Shown in pieces: positions 7,001 through 13,312 of a stretch of 13,312 nt of DNA; the first letter of the stretch is position 1; every line of letters begins with the position of its first letter. Made by a program: the position numbers and the translations under genes. Under the pieces are notes generated by a model. It saw only the letters and a list, made by a program, of their open reading frames with translations. It was not told the DNA's origin and did not search any database. The DNA is from Candidatus Omnitrophota bacterium (lineage in GTDB: Bacteria > Omnitrophota > Gorgyraeia > Tantalellales > Tantalellaceae), in NCBI GenBank assembly GCA_030631915.1, contig DAOVKF010000030.1, forward strand, positions 1 through 13,312, written 5' to 3'.

Positions 7001-8499
7001 GGCTCCTCATGCAGATGACCGTTCCGCACCATTTCCAGAAAAATGTCGGTAAGCTCCGGGTCCAGCTTCCATGCTTTTGCGTCCTCCAGGATTTCGACCG
7101 CTTCCTCCCTGGTGCATGCCTTACGATAAGGCCGGTCCGTGGTCAACGCCTCATAGACATCAGCGATACTGAGTATTCTTGCGCCAAGCGGTATATCTTT
7201 CCCCTTAATGCCTCTCGGATAACCGCTTCCGTCATAATTCTCGTGGTGGCTCATCACGATCGGCAGGATCGGCGCCAGAAAAGAAACCGGTTTTATCATG
7301 GCGACGCTCCAGCCCGGATGCTTTTTTATTTCCTCGAACTCGTGCTTCTCCAGTTTTCCCTTTTTCAAAAGAATGCGCCCGTCCACAGCCACCTTGCCTA
7401 TATCGTGCAAGAGCGACGCTATTTTCAGGGTCTCTATGCTCTCGGGGGGCATGTTTAATCTCTCCGCCAGGGACGCCGCGTAAGACATCACCCTCAGAGA
7501 ATGTCTGGCGGTGTCCGGCGCGTATTCGCCCGAACTCGCTAAAATGACGTCCAGTATCTCCCCGTTCGTGGCGGGATGGATATCTACCAGCTTCTTCCGG
7601 CCTCCGGTGGCCGGATGGCCGACAAACATCACGAACAGGCCGTGGTCTTCCTTTAACGGACTCGCGGTCCAGCAAAAATACTTTTCGCCTTTGTTCTTAT
7701 CCGGGACAGGCACCTGGAATTGACAGGCAACGCTGGTCTTAAGTATTTTCTCAAACCTCGTAGCGACCGCTTTCCGCATGGATCTAGGGATCACAATGTC
7801 AACCCATTTTCTCCCTGACACGTTTGTTCCGGTCACCTTGAAATATCTTTTGAACCTTGTATTCGCGAAGACCACTCCACCATTACTGTCCGTGACCATG
7901 ATAGGAGTAGCGGCCTTCTGAAAAAGCTTGGCCAGTAAAAGCTCCCACAACCTCAAACCCGGTCTTTCTTCCGCTTTTTCGGGATAAGCGCCCGCGAGCG
8001 GTGTTACATGCCTGACGATCCGCTCCACTATAACCGTAACATTTCCCATCGTAGTATCCACGTGAAAATCGGCCTTTTCATAAAAAGGCCTCCTGTGCTC
8101 CAGAAGCTTCTGGATCCGCTGTTTCGGATCATCCGTTCTGAGCAGAGGCCTGTGTGTGTGCTTCTTCGTTCTGGCCAGTATGGTCTCGGGATCGGCCCAG
8201 AGGCATATAACTATGCCGTTTTTCCTGAAGGTGTCAAGATTCTCCGGGTCCAGGACCGCGCCGCCGCCGGTATCGACCACCTGATCGTCCTGTTCGCAAA
8301 CCTCTTTTATGACGGATTTCTCGACTTCCCGGAAATATCCTTCGCCCTTTTTCTCGAAGATCGCGCTGATGGATTCCCCCTCCCGTTTTTCTATCAATCC
8401 GTCAGTGCTGACGTAAGTCTTATTCAGCTCTTCCGCGATAGCCCTGGATATGGCGGTCTTCCCCGCTCCCATAAATCCTACAAATATGATATTTTTCAT
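6994..8499 (-). CDS. aroK: shikimate kinase-PAS-HD-GYP fusion protein
   Basis: One uninterrupted frame encodes three domains. Numbering is for the 505-aa version starting at the TTG at 8509-8511. I prefer the ATG at 8497-8499 (MKNIIFVGFMGAGKT), which is 4 residues shorter; neither start has a good Shine-Dalgarno. Residues 5-170 are a complete shikimate kinase (shikimate plus ATP to shikimate-3-phosphate): P-loop GFMGAGKT 12-19, shikimate-binding D37, R61 and G82-G84, lid RPLL 121-124, and HRRPFYE 139-145. Residues about 190-300 look like a PAS sensor domain (ATPIMVTDSNGGVVFANTRF to the FCWTASPL and LFVMFVG strands). Residues about 318-500 are an HD-GYP domain with RHSLRV 336-341, HD at 369-370, HHENYDGSGYP at 422-432 and D451. 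This domain class hydrolyses cyclic-di-GMP. The key residues of both enzymes are present. No membrane segment is seen. The gene follows aroC and overlaps dprA by 7 nt. Confidence 0.93.
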   Translation of the reverse strand: MKNIIFVGFMGAGKTAISRAIAEELNKTYVSTDGLIEKREGESISAIFEKKGEGYFREVEKSVIKEVCEQDDQVVDTGGGAVLDPENLDTFRKNGIVICLWADPETILARTKKHTHRPLLRTDDPKQRIQKLLEHRRPFYEKADFHVDTTMGNVTVIVERIVRHVTPLAGAYPEKAEERPGLRLWELLLAKLFQKAATPIMVTDSNGGVVFANTRFKRYFKVTGTNVSGRKWVDIVIPRSMRKAVATRFEKILKTSVACQFQVPVPDKNKGEKYFCWTASPLKEDHGLFVMFVGHPATGGRKKLVDIHPATNGEILDVILASSGEYAPDTARHSLRVMSYAASLAERLNMPPESIETLKIASLLHDIGKVAVDGRILLKKGKLEKHEFEEIKKHPGWSVAMIKPVSFLAPILPIVMSHHENYDGSGYPRGIKGKDIPLGARILSIADVYEALTTDRPYRKACTREEAVEILEDAKAWKLDPELTDIFLEMVRNGHLHEEPC

Positions 8500-8523
8500 G
8501 ATCTGGAACAAAAAAACAGCGCT

Positions 8524-9660
8524 TTAGCTTAAACCCGTTTCCTTCAGATGCCGTCCATATGCTTCAAAATTCCTGCGTGTCTCCCCCATGGAATCTCCGC
8601 CGAACTTCTCCAGAAACGCCGAAGCTATCTCGAACGCGACCACCGCTTCAGCCACAACCGCGCAGGCGGGCACGGCCGTAATGTCCGATCTCTCGGTAGC
8701 GGCAGCGCTCTCTTTCTTGGTGTTGATATCGACCGACCTTAAAGGCGAACCCAGCGTGGCGATCGGCTTCATGAACCCCCTGACAACCACGGCCGAACCG
8801 TTGGTAACACCGCCTTCCAAACCCCCGGCATTGTTCGTAGCCCTTTTAAAACTCTCTTTCGCCTCATCATAATATATCGCGTCATGTGTCCGGGCCCCGG
8901 ACATGCCCGCGGCCTCTATCCCCTCTCCGATCGAAACGGCTTTCACCGCCTGGATGGACATGACCGAACGCGCCAGCGCCCCGTCAAGCCTGCGGTCCCA
9001 CTGCGCGTAAGAACCCAGGCCCGGGGGAACGCCTTCGGTTATTACCTCAAAAACCCCTCCAAGGGTGTCTCCCGCTTTCGCGGCTTTATCTATTTCTTCG
9101 CGCATCCGTCCCGCGGCCCTCTTGTCCGCGCTCCGGACGTCTGATCCTTCCGCAAGGGCCAGGAGCTCATCGAACGACAGGCCTTTTGTATCTGCCCTGA
9201 CCTTCCCGATCATGACAACATGGCTCAATATCCTTACAGCGAACTCGTTCAATATTAACTTCGCCACAGCGCCCGCGGCGACCCGGGCCGCTGTTTCGCG
9301 CGCGCTGGCCCTTTCAAGCACATTTCTCGCGTCCCTGAAATCATATTTTTGCATTCCGGCAAGGTCGGCATGTCCCGGCCGCGGACTGGTTACCTCCGGA
9401 AGCTCTTCTATCCTGTAATCCCTGTTATGGATCAATAAGCCGACAGGGCTGCCGATAGTACGGTTCGCCTTGCATCCCGCGATCACCTCGATCCTGTCCT
9501 TTTCTATGTTCATGCGTTTGCCGCGGCCATACCCTGTCATTCTTCGTGCCAGCTCTCCGTTAATAAAAACCTCGTCCATGTCCAGACCCGCGGGAACACC
9601 GTCCAGGACGGCCATCATGCCTTTCCCATGTGACTCACCGGCTGTCATATACCTCAACAT
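8524..9660 (-). CDS. aroC: chorismate synthase AroC
   Basis: AroC converts 5-enolpyruvylshikimate-3-phosphate to chorismate, the last shared step of aromatic synthesis, using reduced FMN. The 378-aa protein matches family length. Visible signatures: the N-terminal TAGESHGKGM with H11, NRTIGSPVGLLIHNRDY (66-82), SPRPGHADLAGMQKY (92-106), DARNVLERASARETAARVA (110-128), a TNNAGGLEGGVTNG segment in the second half, and the C-terminal RSDITAVPACAVVAEAVVAFE region. The short N-terminus and RSDI..VPA sequence resemble the longer type found in Gram-positives, PVC-like and other non-enterobacterial groups. The ATG at 9658-9660 has GGGGTGAG a few nt upstream. The gene starts 35 nt after the prepilin peptidase stop and ends 24 nt before the preferred aroK start, so AroC and AroK are probably co-expressed. 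Confidence 0.97.
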   Translation of the reverse strand: MLRYMTAGESHGKGMMAVLDGVPAGLDMDEVFINGELARRMTGYGRGKRMNIEKDRIEVIAGCKANRTIGSPVGLLIHNRDYRIEELPEVTSPRPGHADLAGMQKYDFRDARNVLERASARETAARVAAGAVAKLILNEFAVRILSHVVMIGKVRADTKGLSFDELLALAEGSDVRSADKRAAGRMREEIDKAAKAGDTLGGVFEVITEGVPPGLGSYAQWDRRLDGALARSVMSIQAVKAVSIGEGIEAAGMSGARTHDAIYYDEAKESFKRATNNAGGLEGGVTNGSAVVVRGFMKPIATLGSPLRSVDINTKKESAAATERSDITAVPACAVVAEAVVAFEIASAFLEKFGGDSMGETRRNFEAYGRHLKETGLS

Positions 9661-9695
9661 CTCTCACCCCTGTTTTTTTTAAAAAGCCGTTTACG

Positions 9696-10466
9696 CTATA
9701 ATACCGGAAACAGATACCTGAGGACCTCATCGCCGTACAGTAAACTGATCAACGCGCCCAGCGCCAGGTACGGCGCGTACGGGATCTCTTTATCCCCCTT
9801 TTTCAAGCGGGCAAACAGCGCGAACCCGACACCAAGCACCGGAGCCATAAAAAAAACCAGCAAAACCAGTTTCCATCCGATGAAAGCCCCTATCATGGCC
9901 ATAAGCTTTATGTCACCGCCTCCGAGCGCCTGCCGGTGAAATGCCAGCTCGCCCAGAAAACCCATGAGAAACATGCTCCCCGCACCGGTGAACACTCCGA
10001 GTAAAGAGGCAATGAACCGCTCTCCTGAAAAACCGACAGCCGTGCTCAGGAAAAACGCGGAGAAGATCATTCCGGCAAATATCCCCGGGATGCTGAAAAT
10101 ATCCGGGATCACCCGGTGCTCGATATCAATGAATACGACCACGATCAAAATACACGCGAAAAACCAGTAAATAAAAAATGCGCGGTTTGCCGGAAAGTGA
10201 AACAGAAGGACCACGCCGCTGACGGCCGTTATCAGTTCCACGAAAAAATACCTTAACGGTATCTTATGCCCGCAGTCACGGCATTTTGCCCTCAAAAGCA
10301 AAAAGCTCACCAGAGGTATGTTGTCGAACGGCCTGATCGGACTGTCACAATCCGGACAGCGGGAACCGGGCCATAAAATAGACTTTCCGCGGGGTATCCT
10401 GTAAATGCAAACATTCAAAAAGCTGCCGACCACGGCCCCGAAGATAAACACAAAAAGAAATTTCAC
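9696..10466 (-). CDS. pilD: type IV prepilin peptidase/N-methyltransferase (PilD-like)
   Basis: This is a membrane aspartyl protease that removes the leader peptide of type IV prepilins or type II secretion pseudopilins and may methylate the new N-terminus. The 256-aa, multi-pass protein begins with FGAVVGSFLNVCIYRIPRG (9-27) and has a cytoplasmic loop with two CxxC pairs (C37/C40 and C62/C65), as in the bifunctional enzymes with an N-terminal methyltransferase domain. The two catalytic aspartates are D114 in FIDIEHRVIPD and D185 in LGGGDIKLMAMIG. IPYAPYLALGA lies near the C-terminus. The start is a GTG (10464-10466) with GGGGGA about 2 nt upstream, a tight spacing, and the N-terminus fits the family. 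The gene lies between aroE and aroC with gaps of 24 and 35 nt. It implies that type IV pili, a type II secretion system or a DNA-uptake pilus are encoded elsewhere. Confidence 0.95.
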   Translation of the reverse strand: MKFLFVFIFGAVVGSFLNVCIYRIPRGKSILWPGSRCPDCDSPIRPFDNIPLVSFLLLRAKCRDCGHKIPLRYFFVELITAVSGVVLLFHFPANRAFFIYWFFACILIVVVFIDIEHRVIPDIFSIPGIFAGMIFSAFFLSTAVGFSGERFIASLLGVFTGAGSMFLMGFLGELAFHRQALGGGDIKLMAMIGAFIGWKLVLLVFFMAPVLGVGFALFARLKKGDKEIPYAPYLALGALISLLYGDEVLRYLFPVL

Positions 10467-10490
10467 TCTCCCCCTGCTATTTAAGCCTTG

Positions 10491-11408
10491 CTACCCGGCA
10501 CATGGCCCTTGCTGCTTCTTCCTTTTTACTATCTCGGCATTCACAGCGTCCGTCATGACCCTTCCGGTCTCTTCTATCGGCATTTCGGTCCATATCTCGA
10601 ACGCCAGCGCCGCCTGATCGATCAGCATGCCAAGCGCGTTAACCGCGACAAGACCTTTTTCTCTGGCGCGTCTTACGAGCTCTGTCTCCCCGTGATACAC
10701 CAGATCATATAGAACCATTCCTTCTCTCAGGTTATCAGCTGAAAAAGGCAAAGGGTCCTCTTTCTTGGTGCCGATGGGGGTGGCATTCACGACCAGGCCG
10801 CATCCCCTCATCCTGGCCGATATATCCCCGGCTTTGACCGGACGGAATATACCGGGGTCCCGGCTGGCGTCAAAAAAAGCTTTCAGCGAGAATAATTTCG
10901 CTTCATCCACGTCAAACACGTTTATGCTTTTTGGAGTGTCTCCAGAGAGAAAAGCCAGATAAAGAGATATTGCACGACCCGCGCCGCCCGCGCCCAGCAC
11001 AAAAATGTCCTGTCCCTGAGGGTTAAATGCGGTTGACTTTCTGAGGTCCGCATAAAATCCTTTACCGTCGGTATTGTATCCGGTCGCTCCTTCTCCCCCG
11101 GCCTTAACCGTATTTACCGCGCCCAGAAGTTCCGCGTCATCGTCTATGGAGCAGCCCGCGCACGCACTCAGCGTTTCTTTCATCTTTATCTTATAGGGGA
11201 CAGTGACGTTTATCCCGCTTATGCCGCCGCTCAATATACGGTCCCGGAAAAAGCCGTCCACGCCCCCTTCTTCCATATCAAAGATCATATATTCGGCGGG
11301 TATTTCAAAATGCCTGAAAGCGGCGTTATGCATGACCGGGGACAACGAGTAACTTATCTCCCTGCCCAGCAGACCGTAAATCCTCTTATTCCCTTTTTTA
11401 AAACGCAT
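10491..11408 (-). CDS. aroE: shikimate dehydrogenase AroE
   Basis: AroE reduces 3-dehydroshikimate to shikimate. The 305-aa protein is somewhat longer than E. coli AroE (272 aa). Substrate-domain motifs: YSLSPVMHNAAF (20-31) with the shikimate-binding Ser pair S21/S23, GINVTVPYK (65-73) with catalytic K73, GAVNT (96-100), and GYNTDGKGF (110-118) with catalytic D114. Nucleotide domain: GAGGAG at 139-144 and NATPIG at 208-213; Q265 lies in the C-terminal substrate site. The position that usually reads NRT after the second nucleotide-domain strand is DVD here (166-168), so the NADP preference typical of AroE is doubtful. The ATG at 11406-11408 has no visible Shine-Dalgarno, and the gene begins 23 nt after the leuA stop, suggesting coupling or a leaderless-like weak start. 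AroE supplies shikimate to the downstream shikimate kinase. Confidence 0.95.
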   Translation of the reverse strand: MRFKKGNKRIYGLLGREISYSLSPVMHNAAFRHFEIPAEYMIFDMEEGGVDGFFRDRILSGGISGINVTVPYKIKMKETLSACAGCSIDDDAELLGAVNTVKAGGEGATGYNTDGKGFYADLRKSTAFNPQGQDIFVLGAGGAGRAISLYLAFLSGDTPKSINVFDVDEAKLFSLKAFFDASRDPGIFRPVKAGDISARMRGCGLVVNATPIGTKKEDPLPFSADNLREGMVLYDLVYHGETELVRRAREKGLVAVNALGMLIDQAALAFEIWTEMPIEETGRVMTDAVNAEIVKRKKQQGPCAG

Positions 11409-11431
11409 GGTAGTTTAAACGGCGCTAAAAA

Positions 11432-12958
11432 TCATCTTCTGCCTTCTGTCTTCTGCCAGAGCCGGTTTATCGCGTTTACATATGCCAGGACACTCGCTTC
11501 GATGACATCCGTGCTCGAGGCCCTGCCTATTACAACCTTGTTTTTAAAAGCGACCCTGATACTGGCTTCCCCCAGCGCGTCTTTTCCGCCGGTAACGGCG
11601 CTGACCTTATAGTCGATCAATTTTCCTCTCCGGCCGATCGCCTTATCTATGGTCTTGAAACACGCATCCACCGGACCGTCGCCGGTAGCGCTTGCCGTCA
11701 GCTTCTCGTTCCCCTTTCGCAGTATGACCTCTGCCATGGGAGAGATCCTGTTCCCGCTGGTAACGCGAAAATCCACAAGTTTGTATTTCTCCGGCACAGT
11801 GGCCAGCCCCTCTTCCACGATAGTCGCCAGGTCCTCGTCATATATTTTCGCCTTCTTGTCCGCCAGAGATTTGAACCGCGTAAACGCCTGGTCCAGCTCC
11901 CCGCCGGAAAGGGAATATCCGAGTTTCTTCAGCCTGTTTAAAAACGCGTGCCTGCCCGAAAGTTTACCAAGCACGATCCTGCTCCCTTTAAAACCGATAT
12001 CCTGCGGCTTCATGATCTCATAGGTAACCCTCTTTTTCAGCACCCCGTCCTGATGAATACCGGATTCATGGCTGAACGCGTTGTCTCCGACCACCGCTTT
12101 GTTCGGCTGTATAACGATCCCTGTCAGCTTGCTGACAAGGCGGCTGGTCTTAAATAACTCTTTAGTGCGGATATTCGTGCTCAAGCTCCCGAACACGTCT
12201 TTACGCATATTAAGCCCCATTACAAACTCTTCCAGAGCCGCGTTACCGGCTCTTTCGCCCAGACCGTTCACAGTGCATTCAACCTGACGGGCGCCGTTCA
12301 GGACAGCGGCAAGAGAATTGCTGACACCGAGCCCGAGGTCATTATGGCAGTGGACACTGACAACCGCTTTGTTTATATTAGGGACATTTTCCATGAGATG
12401 TCTGATTATCCCGCCGAATTCCTGCGGTACGGAATATCCGACCGTATCGGGGATATTGACCGTGCCGGCCCCGGCCTTGATAACAGCCTCGACAACCTGA
12501 GCCAGAAAATTAAGTTCAGTGCGGGAAGCGTCTTCCGGCGAGAACTCAACGTCAGGGAACATCTTCCTGGCGTACTTTACGGCCTCGACCGCGATCTTAA
12601 GGATATCCCCCTTGGCCTTCCGCAGCTTATATTCCCTGTGTATCCTGGACGTGGCGAGAAAGACATGTACCCTGGGACGTTTAGCTTTTTTCAGGGCCTC
12701 ATGGACGTCATCGATATCCTTTTTTGTCGCTCTTGCAAGGCCGCATATGATCGGACGTGTAACATGCTTTGCCACGTCTCTCACCGCCTCGAGATCACCG
12801 GGGCTTGAACGGGGAAATCCCGCTTCGATAACATCCACGCCAAGCGCGTCCAGTTGAAGGGCTATCTTGACCTTCTCTTTCACGTTCAGACTCGCTCCGG
12901 GTGTCTGCTCGCCGTCCCTCAGGGTAGTATCAAAAATGATGACTTTATTCCCTTTCAT
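11432..12958 (-). CDS. leuA: 2-isopropylmalate synthase LeuA
   Basis: LeuA condenses acetyl-CoA with 2-oxoisovalerate, the first committed step of leucine synthesis. The 508-aa protein has a DRE-TIM barrel (about 1-275) starting with FDTTLRDGEQTPG (9-21; metal ligand D10, R14), SVHCHNDLGLGVSN (201-214; metal ligands H203/H205), VNGLGERAGNAALEE (230-244), then a linker with HESGIHQDGVLK (297-308), and a C-terminal regulatory domain (about 360-495) with GDGPVDA (427-433) of the type that binds leucine for feedback inhibition. Full length and the NGLGERAGN sequence favour LeuA over citramalate synthase or homocitrate synthase, which share the barrel. The ATG at 12956-12958 has GGAGAG and AAGG upstream. 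It starts 36 nt after the ilvC stop; ilvC makes the precursor of 2-oxoisovalerate. The last residues (QKTEGRR) are encoded by a heptad repeat. Confidence 0.95.
   Translation of the reverse strand: MKGNKVIIFDTTLRDGEQTPGASLNVKEKVKIALQLDALGVDVIEAGFPRSSPGDLEAVRDVAKHVTRPIICGLARATKKDIDDVHEALKKAKRPRVHVFLATSRIHREYKLRKAKGDILKIAVEAVKYARKMFPDVEFSPEDASRTELNFLAQVVEAVIKAGAGTVNIPDTVGYSVPQEFGGIIRHLMENVPNINKAVVSVHCHNDLGLGVSNSLAAVLNGARQVECTVNGLGERAGNAALEEFVMGLNMRKDVFGSLSTNIRTKELFKTSRLVSKLTGIVIQPNKAVVGDNAFSHESGIHQDGVLKKRVTYEIMKPQDIGFKGSRIVLGKLSGRHAFLNRLKKLGYSLSGGELDQAFTRFKSLADKKAKIYDEDLATIVEEGLATVPEKYKLVDFRVTSGNRISPMAEVILRKGNEKLTASATGDGPVDACFKTIDKAIGRRGKLIDYKVSAVTGGKDALGEASIRVAFKNKVVIGRASSTDVIEASVLAYVNAINRLWQKTEGRR
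11436..11456 (-). repeat. (G/A)CAGAAG heptad triplet at the leuA 3' end
   Basis: In the minus sense three consecutive heptads GCAGAAG, ACAGAAG, GCAGAAG end directly before the leuA stop region. They encode most of the tail QKTEGRR, which is beyond the conserved end of the family domain. The period is seven like the GAGTTAG arrays near dprA and topA, but the unit is different. Confidence 0.6.
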
Positions 12959-12994
12959 CGCCTTACTCTCTCCTCTGCCTGCTGTTCGCCGCCA

Positions 12995-13312
12995 TCAAAG
13001 CCAGGGCATCATGCCCCGGAGTTCTTCCCCGATCTTCTCGATCCGGTGCTGCCTCTCCTCTTCCGTTATCCTGTTATAATTCGGTCTTCCTTTCTCGTTC
13101 TCCTCGATCCATTCCCTGGCGAATTCGCCGGACTGGATCTCCTCGAGTATCTTTTTCATCTCTTCGCGGGTCCGCTGGTCTATGATCCTCTTGCCTCTGG
13201 TAATATCACCGTACTCCGCCGTGTCAGATACCCTTTTTCTCATGCCATAGATCCCGTATCGGTAAACCAGATCAGTAATGAGCTTCAATTCATGCAAACA
13301 TTCAAAATAAGC
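12995..13312 (-). CDS. ilvC: ketol-acid reductoisomerase IlvC, C-terminal part
   Basis: The last 105 codons of ilvC; the frame is open to the right edge of the window, so the 5' part is missing because of the window cut and not by truncation. IlvC converts 2-acetolactate (or 2-aceto-2-hydroxybutyrate) to the dihydroxy acid in valine/isoleucine synthesis, with Mg2+ and NAD(P)H. The visible part is the helical knotted domain: AYFECLHELKLITDLVY with Glu residues that bind metal and substrate, MRKRVSDTAEYGDITRG (Ser-Asp-Thr/AEYGD core), and the C-terminal HRIEKIGEELRGMMPWL, which matches the usual HxIE.vG..LR.MMPW end. The cofactor-binding domain is not in view. The stop lies 36 nt before leuA. 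Confidence 0.96.
   Translation of the reverse strand, partial: AYFECLHELKLITDLVYRYGIYGMRKRVSDTAEYGDITRGKRIIDQRTREEMKKILEEIQSGEFAREWIEENEKGRPNYNRITEEERQHRIEKIGEELRGMMPWL

Noticed and set aside
7232..7675. A 147-codon alternative minus frame inside the shikimate kinase fusion gene, as a sign of frameshift or a nested gene
   Set aside because: The main frame carries an unbroken PAS and HD-GYP domain through this region; the alternative frame gives an Arg/Gly-rich product without motifs.
11432..12958. Citramalate or homocitrate synthase as an alternative identity for leuA
   Set aside because: Full length with the leucine-type regulatory domain, the VNGLGERAGN motif and direct placement after ilvC all favour 2-isopropylmalate synthase.
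1..13312. tRNA, rRNA, CRISPR array or prophage content
   Set aside because: I saw no regularly spaced repeat-spacer array, no recognisable tRNA or rRNA sequence and no phage structural genes. The recombinase has housekeeping context beside topA.

Overview
The window carries twelve protein genes. All are on the minus strand and almost all sit head to tail, so transcription runs from the right end to the left end. The set points to a diderm (LPS-making) bacterium that makes its own branched-chain and aromatic amino acids: lipid A/Kdo genes (lpxK, waaA, an LpxL-type acyltransferase) lie beside ilvC, leuA, aroE, aroK and aroC. Base composition is moderately GC-rich. Gene content and protein style resemble uncultured PVC-related lineages such as Omnitrophota, but that placement is an inference of low to moderate confidence because there is no rRNA or other phylogenetic marker here.

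Layout in order of transcription (right to left): the 3' end of ilvC (12995-13312), leuA (11432-12958), aroE (10491-11408), a type IV prepilin peptidase (9696-10466), aroC (8524-9660), a three-domain shikimate kinase/PAS/HD-GYP protein (6994-8499), dprA (5885-7000), a 273-bp gap rich in repeats (5612-5884), topA (3536-5611), a XerC/D tyrosine recombinase (2661-3533), waaA (1328-2605), lpxK (204-1244) and the 5' end of an LpxL/HtrB-like acyltransferase (1-235). Most spacings are from a 7-nt overlap to about 55 nt, so two transcription units divided by the topA-dprA gap are plausible.

Functionally the right half covers valine/isoleucine (IlvC), leucine (LeuA) and chorismate (AroE, AroK, AroC) synthesis, interleaved with two genes tied to pili or DNA uptake (prepilin peptidase, DprA). 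The left half covers DNA topology and chromosome dimer resolution (TopA, Xer), then lipid A phosphorylation, Kdo addition and late acylation.

The most unusual coding feature is the fusion of a complete shikimate kinase to a PAS sensor domain and an intact HD-GYP (cyclic-di-GMP phosphodiesterase type) domain in one continuous reading frame. The most unusual non-coding feature is a small repeat family: a 19-nt head sequence seen three times, accompanied by heptanucleotide repeats of the type GAGT(T/C)AG. In the topA-dprA gap two heads face each other as imperfect inverted ends of a 188-bp MITE-like element, with same-direction heptads outside. In another copy the repeat appears to provide the ribosome-binding site of lpxK.
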